Notes: generated by a model not told the origin, from the sequence alone. Numbered from the stretch's first letter, positions 1 through 5,328 are shown. The stretch is 7,234 nucleotides of DNA from Bryobacterales bacterium (GCA_025456495.1 JALOKO010000192.1:1-7234), one strand, 5' to 3'. Translations and numbers: made by a program.

Positions 1-9
1 GCCCTCCAC

Positions 10-528
10 CTAGGCCTGCAGCGTGAACGGTTCGGCGCCGACAGAGTCCGGGGGAGCGACATCCCGTGCGCGGCGTCGGGACACAGCCCCCAGCATGGCG
101 CCAAACACCACGTGGGTCCACATCAAGTGCGCATGAATGCCGTAGATGACAATGAAGCTGGAGATCTGCTGCCACCACACGCGGTCGCCCGCCATGAATA
201 GGGCCAGGGCGAAGCAGATCCCCACCAGATGCGGACCCACCCCTTTGCGATTACTGGGAAAGGCGAGGGCGAACAGCAACCCGCAGGCCACAAAGTACAG
301 GAAGACCAGCGCGAAGCCGGCCGCGGTATGGTAGCCCGGATCCGCCTCCAGTACATCCCGCGAATACAGCACCGTGCTGAACAAGTTGCCGTAAGCGTGC
401 CAGGGCATCCCGGCAAAGCGACCCAGGGCAACCAGGAAGGCGATGGACCCCAACGCCGCCAGCGCCGACACCTCGACACCCGCCTTAAGCGAACTCAGCA
501 GATACCGTCCCTGTTTCGGTGCATCCAT
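10..528 (-). CDS. Four-helix integral membrane protein of unknown function
   Basis: This 172-residue protein matches no family I can name. Four hydrophobic segments are visible, at about residues 16-40, 66-90, 100-118 and 122-146, separated by short loops, so it should sit in the cytoplasmic membrane. The N-terminus (MDAPKQGRYLL) is polar. The last helix is followed by a basic RRRARD patch (inside-positive) and a short polar tail. Aromatic and His residues cluster in the second half (RVWWQQ, then IHAHLMWTH), which might suggest a cofactor or quinone-type site, but this is speculation. The start at 528 gives a full N-terminal helix. Upstream on the minus strand there is only a weak AGG-type ribosome site. 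The gene is transcribed divergently from the ketosynthase gene across 79 bp, so their promoters must be close together. The reading frame is intact and ends at TAG within the window. Confidence 0.75.
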   Translation of the reverse strand: MDAPKQGRYLLSSLKAGVEVSALAALGSIAFLVALGRFAGMPWHAYGNLFSTVLYSRDVLEADPGYHTAAGFALVFLYFVACGLLFALAFPSNRKGVGPHLVGICFALALFMAGDRVWWQQISSFIVIYGIHAHLMWTHVVFGAMLGAVSRRRARDVAPPDSVGAEPFTLQA

Positions 529-538
529 ACCAACAGCC

Positions 539-544
539 TATACT
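539..544 (+). promoter_or_regulatory. Possible -10 element in the divergent 529-607 intergenic region
   Basis: TATACT matches the sigma-70 -10 consensus at five of six positions and lies about 64 bp upstream of the ketosynthase ATG. No convincing -35 is visible at 17 bp spacing. The same bases read TAGTAT on the other strand, about 12 bp from the minus-strand start at 528, which is too close to be that gene's -10 with a normal leader. Function is inferred from the match and position only. Confidence 0.3.
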
Positions 545-594
545 AGACGTGCGGCATGCAGGTTTCCGGCGATCGGCGCGCGGCGGCTTGGCCT

Positions 595-600
595 GGAAAG
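595..600 (+). promoter_or_regulatory. Ribosome binding site of the ketosynthase gene
   Basis: GGAAAG lies 7 nt before the ATG at 608. It supports this start over the longer frame that opens at 443, which would also overlap the divergent membrane-protein gene by 86 bp. Confidence 0.55.
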
Positions 601-607
601 CAATCGA

Positions 608-1864
608 ATGAATTCACGCAGAGTTGTCATCACCGGCATTGGAGCCATCAGTCCCAATGGGATTGGCCGCGAGGCCTTCTGGGAGGCCAGCAAAGCAGGA
701 CAAAGCGGTGTCAAGCGTATCTCGCTGTTTGACCCCACAGGCCTGCAATGCCAGATTGCCGGAGAGGTGGTGGGCTTTGATGAAGCACGCTACGTCAGCG
801 CCAAGGATCGCCAGCACGTGTCGCGGGTGACGCCGCTGGCCATCGCCGCCACTGAGGAAGCGCTGGCCGACGCGGGGATCGACGCCACCGCCATGAGCCG
901 CGACGAACTCCGCCAGGTGGGCGTGATGCTGGGCTCCGGGGGTGGCAGCCAGGAGTTCACTGAGCAGCAGTATCGCTACTACTACACGGGCCAGCAGAAG
1001 CAGTGTAGTGTGTACGTGATTCCCACCTCCACCATCGGCACGCTGGCCAGTGAAGTGTCGATGCGCTTCGGCTTCCGCGGGCTTAGCCACGTGGTGAGCA
1101 CGGGATGTACATCGTCCACGGACGCCATCGCCTATGCCTATCGCCACATTCAGATGGGCGCCCTGGACCGTGTGGTTGCGGGCGGCGTGGATGCTCCCTT
1201 GGCTCCGCTGATCCTGCGTGGCTTCCTGTTGATGCGCATCATGAGCACGCGATGGAATGACGATCCAACCCGTGGCTCGCGTCCGTTTTCCAAAGATCGC
1301 GATGGCTTTGTGATTGCCGAGGGCGCCTGGTTTTTCGTCATGGAAGAGGCTGAGGCGGCGCGACAGCGTGGGGCGCGCATCTACGGCGAGATTGTGGGTT
1401 ACGGCTCCACCTGCGAAGCCTATCACCGCGTCCGTCTGGAGGAGTGCGGCGAAGAGCCCGCGCGCGCCATGGGCATGGCAATGCGCGAAGCGGGCATTGG
1501 CCCGGAACAGGTGGACTACGTGAACTACCACGGTACCTCCACGGAGCTGAACGACCGGATTGAGACGCGCGCGATGCGGCTAGCCTTTGGCCAGCACGCC
1601 AGCAGAGTGCCGGGTTCAGCGCTGAAGAGCCTCATCGGGCACCCGCAGGGCGCTTGCGGTGCGGCCGGGATTGCCTCCACCCTCCTGGCGATGCGCGATG
1701 GCGTGGCTCCGCCCACGATCAATCTGGAAGAGGCTGACCCGGAATGCGACCTCGATTACATCACCGACATCGGCCGTCGCGTGGCCATTCAGAATGCCGT
1801 CTGCAACTGCATCGCTTTCGGCAGCAAGAACTCGGCGATGGTGCTGCGCCGCTGGGATGGCTGA
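608..1864 (+). CDS. Beta-ketoacyl-ACP synthase (KAS II / FabF-like ketosynthase)
   Basis: This 418-residue ketosynthase is the usual length for FabF. Such enzymes condense malonyl-ACP with an acyl-enzyme thioester by decarboxylative Claisen condensation in the cytoplasm. The N-terminal RRVVITGIGAISPNG strand is typical. The active-site Cys is C167 (VSTGCTSS); the two His are H308 (NYHGTST) and H345 (SLIGHPQG); the Lys is K340. Their spacing closely matches E. coli FabF C163/H303/K335/H340, so the enzyme should be catalytically competent. Two motifs depart from housekeeping FabF: HGTST is followed by ELNDRIET, as in type II polyketide KS-alpha proteins, and the GFGGTN loop near the C-terminus is AFGSKN (403-408). 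The ATG at 608 is preferred over an in-frame ATG at 443: it begins at the conserved N-terminus, has GGAAAG 7 nt upstream, and the 55 extra residues look non-homologous. No acyl carrier protein or other fatty-acid gene is adjacent, so the role (fatty-acid or specialised lipid/polyketide elongation) is open. Confidence 0.9.
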   Translation: MNSRRVVITGIGAISPNGIGREAFWEASKAGQSGVKRISLFDPTGLQCQIAGEVVGFDEARYVSAKDRQHVSRVTPLAIAATEEALADAGIDATAMSRDELRQVGVMLGSGGGSQEFTEQQYRYYYTGQQKQCSVYVIPTSTIGTLASEVSMRFGFRGLSHVVSTGCTSSTDAIAYAYRHIQMGALDRVVAGGVDAPLAPLILRGFLLMRIMSTRWNDDPTRGSRPFSKDRDGFVIAEGAWFFVMEEAEAARQRGARIYGEIVGYGSTCEAYHRVRLEECGEEPARAMGMAMREAGIGPEQVDYVNYHGTSTELNDRIETRAMRLAFGQHASRVPGSALKSLIGHPQGACGAAGIASTLLAMRDGVAPPTINLEEADPECDLDYITDIGRRVAIQNAVCNCIAFGSKNSAMVLRRWDG

Positions 1865-1901
1865 GGCGCGCGCCCGGCTTCAGCTACAGGAATCGCCAAA
1901 G

Positions 1902-1938
1902 GCTCCCGGCGACGGGCAGCGCCAGCGTCGCCGGGGGC
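1902..1938. terminator. Hairpin between convergent genes, likely bidirectional terminator
   Basis: A perfect 10-bp inverted repeat, CCCGGCGACG (1905-1914) and CGTCGCCGGG (1926-1935), encloses an 11-nt loop. It can extend by about three more pairs, one of them G-U. It lies in the 76-bp gap between the stop of the ketosynthase (1864) and the stop of the minus-strand VWA gene (1941). Read on the minus strand, the stem is followed by AGCCTTTGG, a short T run. Read on the plus strand there is no T tract. Intrinsic termination is therefore better supported for the VWA gene, with simple 3'-end protection or weak termination for the ketosynthase. Confidence 0.6.
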
Positions 1939-1940
1939 GC

Positions 1941-3062
1941 CTACGCAGCCTTTGTGTAGTAGCTCTTCCGGGCGCGCACCGTGAGCTTCTTGTCCCGTAC
2001 CCGCAATTCCAGTTGGCGCTGGGCGCCAGGGGTCCCCGCCGAGGGCGTGAATCCCAAGCTGTATTGGTTGCGGAGTTCCTCTTCAATCTGGGCGAACACC
2101 TCGTTGATTGAGAGATCCTCTGTCACCTCAAACATCGCGCCGCCGGTCTCACTGGAAAGGAACTGCAGGGCGCCCCGGCCGCGCTCACGGATTCGCTTGC
2201 GGTTGTACACCCGGGGATCCATGTAGAGAATGCTGTACACCAGGCTATCGGCGCGCTGGCTGGTTTCCGCCGCGTCGCCGCGCGAAATCCGGCTGCCGTA
2301 ATCGACGCCATCGGAGATCAGCAGGATGGCCTTGCGACCGCTTTCTTTGGCAAGCACTTCGTCGGCGGCGAGATAGACCGCATCGTAAAGGTGGGTGCCG
2401 CCGGTGGACGATCCGCCAGGCTGTGGCGTGCGATCGCCGCCCCGGTCGCCACCCGGGGTTCCCCTGCCCCCCGGTCGTCGCCCACCCGGCAGGCCGATCC
2501 GGATCTGGAAGTCGCTGGCCATCGGCGTGCGCAGCACGGGCCGCACGCTGCCGCCCGGGTTCCCCAACCGTCCGATGGCCCGCTCCAGGTCTTTGCGCGA
2601 CGCCGTCAGCCCCTGCAGCAGCTCCACCTCGCGGTCGAACTTGATGACGAAGGCCTGGTCCTGTTCCGGGCGCAGCACGCGTCCCAGGAACTGGTAGGCA
2701 GCCTCTCGTTGCTCCTCCAATACGTTTGCCTGGCTACGGCTGGTGTCCACCAGGATGCCGATGGTCAAGGGAAGATCGCTCTGCCGCGTGAAGTAACGGA
2801 TCTCGCGTTCCACCCCATCATCCAGTAACTGGAAATCCTCTTTGGCAAGGTTGCTAACGATGGCGCCATTTGGGTCGCGGACGGATGCCAGGACGTTCAC
2901 CACGTCCACATCGACGCGAAAGGTGGCGTCGGCTTCAGTGTCTGCCTGCGGGGTAGGGACCGTCGTGCGGACGGCACCGCCCTCCACCCGCTTGAATTGC
3001 GCCTGCGTCGGCAGTGCGGCGTAGGCAGCCATCAGAGACAGGAAGGCACGGCGTTGGTACAT
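1941..3062 (-). CDS. Exported VWA-domain protein, acidobacterial type, intact MIDAS
   Basis: This 373-residue protein resembles the VWFA-related family common in Acidobacteriota, whose function is largely unknown. The N-terminus (MYQRRAFLSLMAAYAALP) has a twin arginine followed by Phe-Leu and a hydrophobic stretch, ending near TQAQ; this resembles a Tat signal, though Sec export is possible. Residues about 48-95 form the typical beta-rich lead-in (VNVLASVRDPNGAIVSNLAKEDF, cut short here as VLASVRDPNG through EDF). The VWA domain follows: MIDAS residues D106, S108 and S110 (LVDTSRSQ), T223 (GGTHLYDAV) and D251 (LISDGVDYG) are all present, so metal-dependent ligand binding is plausible. Residues about 187-222 are an insertion rich in Gly, Pro and Arg, probably disordered. 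The C-terminus carries the family-typical ELRNQYSLGFTP motif. The start at 3062 is chosen because it places the signal at the N-terminus; an in-frame ATG at 3170 would add 36 residues ahead of it. It is divergent from the second VWA gene and convergent with the ketosynthase gene. Confidence 0.85.
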   Translation of the reverse strand: MYQRRAFLSLMAAYAALPTQAQFKRVEGGAVRTTVPTPQADTEADATFRVDVDVVNVLASVRDPNGAIVSNLAKEDFQLLDDGVEREIRYFTRQSDLPLTIGILVDTSRSQANVLEEQREAAYQFLGRVLRPEQDQAFVIKFDREVELLQGLTASRKDLERAIGRLGNPGGSVRPVLRTPMASDFQIRIGLPGGRRPGGRGTPGGDRGGDRTPQPGGSSTGGTHLYDAVYLAADEVLAKESGRKAILLISDGVDYGSRISRGDAAETSQRADSLVYSILYMDPRVYNRKRIRERGRGALQFLSSETGGAMFEVTEDLSINEVFAQIEEELRNQYSLGFTPSAGTPGAQRQLELRVRDKKLTVRARKSYYTKAA

Positions 3063-3103
3063 GAAAATTGCCTGTTGTAGGTGTAACGCATCAGCGCCCA
3101 CAA

Positions 3104-3117
3104 AGTTCCGCGGAACT
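3104..3117. promoter_or_regulatory. Perfect 14-bp palindrome, candidate operator
   Basis: AGTTCCGCGGAACT is a perfect palindrome located 42-55 bp upstream of the minus-strand VWA start, inside the 235-bp divergent region. Its position, near where the minus-strand promoter should lie, suits a homodimeric regulator. No second copy is visible in the window, and no regulator gene is adjacent, so the role is inferred. Confidence 0.35.
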
Positions 3118-3123
3118 GCGGGA

Positions 3124-3154
3124 TTGCGGCAAACTTCCAGCCCACTTGCCGCAA
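3124..3154. repeat. 9+9 bp inverted repeat in the divergent VWA intergenic region
   Basis: TTGCGGCAA (3124-3132) and TTGCCGCAA (3146-3154) are exact reverse complements separated by 13 nt. The right arm is followed by AAAAC. The element lies just beyond the 14-bp palindrome and could be a second operator-like dyad or a hairpin in a leader transcript. The rest of the 3063-3297 gap shows no gene and only weak promoter-like hexamers, for example TAGAGT at 3263-3268 ahead of the plus-strand VWA gene. Confidence 0.4.
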
Positions 3155-3285
3155 AAACGCAGCGAAACATGGTGCAGTCGGCATGCGTCTGACAGCAACA
3201 AAGCCTGTAGTCGAATGCCGGCGACAGTTACCGCATCTGGTGGCGTGACTCGCTACATCTGATAGAGTGTGAAGAACTTCCCCCT

Positions 3286-3289
3286 GAGG
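3286..3289 (+). promoter_or_regulatory. Ribosome binding site of the second VWA gene
   Basis: The GAGG core, in TGAGGT, lies 8 nt upstream of the ATG at 3298. It is the clearest Shine-Dalgarno sequence in the window and fixes this start. Confidence 0.6.
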
Positions 3290-3297
3290 TCTGGCCA

Positions 3298-4443
3298 ATG
3301 AAGCGTAACCGAGATTTCTTTCGTTTCTTAGCTCTTCTGTTTGCGCTGGCCATGGCGCAAACGATGTGGGCGCAGGGGCAGGGGCCCATCCAGCCGCGAA
3401 CCGGCACCGTGGCGCGTCCGCGTCCGGATGCGGAAGCCGCCAAGCCGCCCGTGGAGGAGCAGAAGATTGAGTCGCGCTTCAAGCGCCAGCCCGATTCGGA
3501 CATCGTCGAAGAGGGCGCCACCTTCCGCAGCGACGTGTTGACAGTGGATGTCCCCATCGCCGTGCTGGACAACAAGGGCCGCTTCATCCCGAACATTCCC
3601 CCAGGCAACTTCCGCATCCTGGAAGATGGCGTGCCGCAGAAGGTCACCGGCTTTGAACTGGGCCAGGCGCCCATGACCGTGTGTCTGGTGATTGAGTTCA
3701 GCGCGGCCTTCCAGCGCTTCTGGAGCGAGACCTGGTACCAGACTCTGGTGGCCACCCAGGGCTTCATTGAGACGCTCCAGCCAGAGGACTATCTGGCCAT
3801 CGTCGCCTATGACTTGCGTCCGGAGATTCTCTCTGATTTCTCTACCAACCGCATGGACGCCATGGGGGCCATGCGTCGTCTGCAAATTCCCGCCTTCAGC
3901 GAATCGAACCTCTACGATGCCCTGCAGTTCACGTTGGAGCGTATGGAGAACATCGAAGGGCGGAAGGCCGTAATCGTCATCGCCAGCGGCATGGACACCT
4001 TCAGCAAGCTCAACTTTGGCGAAGCCCGGAAGGTCGTGCAGAACGCCGGCATTCCCATCTACACCATCGGGCTGATGCAGTGGATTCGCGAATGGATGGA
4101 CTCGCGGAACATGATGGGACCCATCATGCGTATGGACTTTCTGCAGGCCGATAACCAGATGCGCACCTTCGCCAAGGAAAGCGGCGGCCAGAGCTTCTTC
4201 CCGCGATTTTATGGTGAGTTCCCATCCATTTACGGGGCCATCCATCAGGCCATGCGCAACCAGTACAACCTCATCTACCAGCCCACCAATCAGGAGCGCA
4301 ACGGGGCCTTCCGCCGCATTGAGGTGCAGTTGGTAAACCCGGCCACCGGTGAGCCGCTGCGCGTGGTGGACGAGAAGGGCAAACCCATTAAGTACAGCAT
4401 CGTTGCCAAGCGTGGCTACAACGCCCCGCGCCCTGTGGAATAG
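3298..4443 (+). CDS. Exported VWA-like protein, acidobacterial type, degenerate MIDAS
   Basis: This 381-residue paralogue of the divergent neighbour begins with a basic start and hydrophobic core (MKRNRDFFRFLALLFALAMA), ending near MWAQ, a Sec-type signal. A Pro/Arg/Glu-rich linker spans about 28-70. The beta-rich lead-in spans about 75-122 (RSDVLTVDVPIAVLDNKG, then NFRILEDGVPQKV), and a VWA-like fold about 126-330. The alignable MIDAS positions are altered: the DxSxS motif is ExSxA (E133, S135, A137 in VIEFSAAF), the Thr position is S203 (SNLYDAL), and the Asp of the SDG motif is S230 (IASGMD). Metal binding is therefore probably lost while the fold is kept. The C-terminal RNQYNLIYQPTNQ motif is the family signature and matches RNQYSLGFTP in the neighbour. 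A good ribosome site supports the start. The TAG stop lies in a 21-bp tandem repeat. Function is unknown; a binding or scaffold role outside the cytoplasm is inferred. Confidence 0.87.
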   Translation: MKRNRDFFRFLALLFALAMAQTMWAQGQGPIQPRTGTVARPRPDAEAAKPPVEEQKIESRFKRQPDSDIVEEGATFRSDVLTVDVPIAVLDNKGRFIPNIPPGNFRILEDGVPQKVTGFELGQAPMTVCLVIEFSAAFQRFWSETWYQTLVATQGFIETLQPEDYLAIVAYDLRPEILSDFSTNRMDAMGAMRRLQIPAFSESNLYDALQFTLERMENIEGRKAVIVIASGMDTFSKLNFGEARKVVQNAGIPIYTIGLMQWIREWMDSRNMMGPIMRMDFLQADNQMRTFAKESGGQSFFPRFYGEFPSIYGAIHQAMRNQYNLIYQPTNQERNGAFRRIEVQLVNPATGEPLRVVDEKGKPIKYSIVAKRGYNAPRPVE

Positions 4444-4492
4444 CGCCCGCTCTTGATGGAATAGCGCCCGCTCTTGATCGAATAGCGCCCGC
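4438..4492. repeat. 21-bp tandem repeat (2.6 copies) reiterating the stop codon
   Basis: Units run 4438-4458, 4459-4479 and a partial 4480-4492. The shared core is GAATAGCGCCCGC, followed in the two full units by TCTTGAT plus G or C. The first unit contains the last codon and the TAG stop of the VWA gene. Because the period is seven codons, the same frame meets GAA-TAG three times, at 4441, 4462 and 4483. Replication slippage is the simplest origin. Confidence 0.85.
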
Positions 4493-4535
4493 GCCCCGAA
4501 GCGGATCTTCCCGCCGGGAGTGACGCGGCCTTGAC

Positions 4536-4607
4536 GCCCGCCACGGCGTACCCGCCCGCCACCGTATACCCGCCCGCCACGGCCTACCCGCCCGCCACCG
4601 TATACCC
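4536..4607. repeat. 18-bp tandem repeat, four units, with 36-bp higher-order period
   Basis: Four 18-bp units start at 4536, 4554, 4572 and 4590, each opening with GCCCGCCAC and ending in TACCC. Units 2 and 4 are identical. Units 1 and 3 differ at one base (G4548 versus C4584), so the array is two copies of a 36-bp dimer. A fifth unit begins at 4608 and is cut off after a few bases. In the frame of the upstream VWA gene the array reads as Pro-Pro-Ala-Thr-(Ala/Val)-Tyr hexapeptides. Confidence 0.85.
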
Positions 4608-4632
4608 GCCCGTTGGACATCCTCCGGGCGGG
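4605..4632 (+). terminator. GC hairpin after the tandem repeats, possible terminator
   Basis: CCCGCCCG (4605-4612) and CGGGCGGG (4625-4632) are perfect 8-bp complements around a 12-nt loop, followed by CGCTCTCTTCGCTT, which is only moderately T-rich. The left arm comes from the end of the 18-bp repeat array, so earlier repeat units (each with ACCCGCCCG at its junction) could also pair with the right arm. It is placed to end the VWA transcript before the next gene. The remainder of the 4444-4751 gap holds only the repeats and a weak promoter. Confidence 0.5.
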
Positions 4633-4710
4633 CGCTCTCTTCGCTTAGCTCTCCATTGCCATCATTGTCAAGCGAGGAATGTTGCTTCGGATGAGTCCGT
4701 TACAGGACGG

Positions 4711-4740
4711 TTGACACCGCAAATTTGGGTCTGTTACCGT
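4711..4740 (+). promoter_or_regulatory. Possible sigma-70 promoter for the receiver-domain gene
   Basis: TTGACA (4711-4716) matches the -35 consensus exactly. TACCGT (4735-4740), 18 bp downstream, keeps the first T, the A and the last T of the -10 consensus but is otherwise poor. Transcription would then start near 4747, only about 5 nt before the ATG at 4752, which would make the message essentially leaderless. This agrees with the lack of a Shine-Dalgarno sequence but is not proof. Confidence 0.35.
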
Positions 4741-4751
4741 TCCTTAGTCGC

Positions 4752-5207
4752 ATGCCACTCTCCCAACCCAAACACCCCGCCCAAACCCACCGCATTCTGT
4801 TAGCAGCCGCCAATCAGGTAGGCACCAAAGCGCGCAAGGTATTGCTGGAGGAAAAGGGCCATGAGGTGCTGATCACCAGCAAGGCCAAGGACGCCATGCA
4901 TCATCTGGAAGCGGGCGGGTTGGCCCTGGTGATTGTCGATTGCAACCTGGAGCACGGCAAGGGTTTGGAGTTGCTTCAGGAAGTATGCGCGCATGCCAGC
5001 GGATTGCCCACCATTCTGCTGGCTGACCCTGTGCAAGGGCTTGAGCTGGATGGCGCCGCGTGCCAGCCGGACATTGTAGTGGCGAAGCAATTCGACGAAG
5101 TGACGCAGTTGCAGAGAGCCGTAGAGAAACTGTTGCGGCGTCGCGTGCCCCGTAAGAAGCCAGGTTCCGTCAGCGGTGCTCCCCCGAAAAAGCGCAAGCA
5201 AGGCTAA
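4752..5207 (+). CDS. Stand-alone receiver-like domain protein, degenerate phosphorylation site
   Basis: This 151-residue protein has the alpha/beta pattern of a CheY-like receiver: strand HRILLAAA (13-20), helix to about 35, strand HEVLITS, strand LALVIVDCN with the presumed phosphoacceptor D63, strand PTILLAD, and VVAKQFD with the conserved Lys at K112. The acidic pair that normally binds Mg2+ after the first strand is missing (AAANQ instead of a DD/ED motif), and the switch Thr/Ser after the fourth strand appears to be A91. Phosphorylation is therefore doubtful and the domain may act as a phosphorylation-independent partner. The C-terminus (about 128-151) is a basic Pro/Lys/Arg tail without an output domain. 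The ATG at 4752 is preferred over an in-frame TTG at 4725, because the TTG adds nine residues with no conserved function; neither has a clear ribosome site. No histidine kinase gene is adjacent. Confidence 0.75.
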   Translation: MPLSQPKHPAQTHRILLAAANQVGTKARKVLLEEKGHEVLITSKAKDAMHHLEAGGLALVIVDCNLEHGKGLELLQEVCAHASGLPTILLADPVQGLELDGAACQPDIVVAKQFDEVTQLQRAVEKLLRRRVPRKKPGSVSGAPPKKRKQG

Positions 5208-5273
5208 ACGGCTCCATTCCCGTTCAAGCCCTATCTCCCGGCGGCGCTTCCCGAAGCAGTCGAACTCCCAATA

Positions 5274-5303
5274 GGCCCCTACTGTACCCCAAAGCAGTGG
5301 GCC
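5274..5303 (+). terminator. Imperfect hairpin downstream of the receiver gene, weak terminator candidate
   Basis: GGCCC (5274-5278) pairs with GGGCC (5299-5303), and ACTG (5281-5284) pairs with CAGT (5295-5298), with a two-base bulge and a 10-nt loop. There is no T tract after it, only a C run. It lies 67 bp after the stop at 5207 and may reduce readthrough into the GH3 gene. Confidence 0.3.
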
Positions 5304-5322
5304 CCCAAAGCAGTGGGCCCCC
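5291..5322. repeat. 16-bp perfect tandem duplication upstream of the GH3 gene
   Basis: AAAGCAGTGGGCCCCC occurs at 5291-5306 and again at 5307-5322 without mismatch. Each copy contains the GGGCCC palindrome. The duplication sits immediately upstream of the putative -35 at 5329 and probably arose by slippage. Confidence 0.8.
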
Positions 5323-5328
5323 CCAAAC

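Noticed and set aside
443..607. N-terminal extension of the ketosynthase from the ATG at 443
   Set aside because: It overlaps the divergent membrane-protein gene, adds 55 residues without homology to ketosynthases, and the ATG at 608 has a good ribosome site exactly at the conserved N-terminus.
614..1531. A 305-residue minus-strand open frame opposite the ketosynthase
   Set aside because: It is wholly inside a gene with complete ketosynthase active-site motifs and has a shadow-like His/Ala/Arg composition with no recognisable domain.
3063..3170. N-terminal extension of the minus-strand VWA gene from an ATG at 3170
   Set aside because: It would bury the signal sequence 36 residues inside the protein and would translate the palindrome and inverted repeat.
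1941..3297. Plus-strand open frames opposite the first VWA gene (several of 60-178 residues)
   Set aside because: They are Arg/Pro-rich shadows of a minus-strand gene with intact MIDAS motifs.
4438..4607. CRISPR-like array
   Set aside because: The units are head-to-tail with no unique spacers, and there are no cas genes.
3328..4620. A 430-residue open frame on the minus strand opposite the second VWA gene, longer than the sense gene
   Set aside because: The plus-strand frame has a signal peptide, a ribosome site and clear family motifs. The antisense product is a His/Gly/Arg-rich composition typical of GC-rich shadow frames, and its repeated N-terminus is just the tandem repeats read backwards.
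4531..4803. Independent 90-residue proline-repeat gene on the plus strand
   Set aside because: It has only a TTG start, no ribosome site, runs through the terminator-like hairpin, and overlaps the receiver gene in another frame. It is better explained as the continuation of the VWA frame after the stops and is reported as such.
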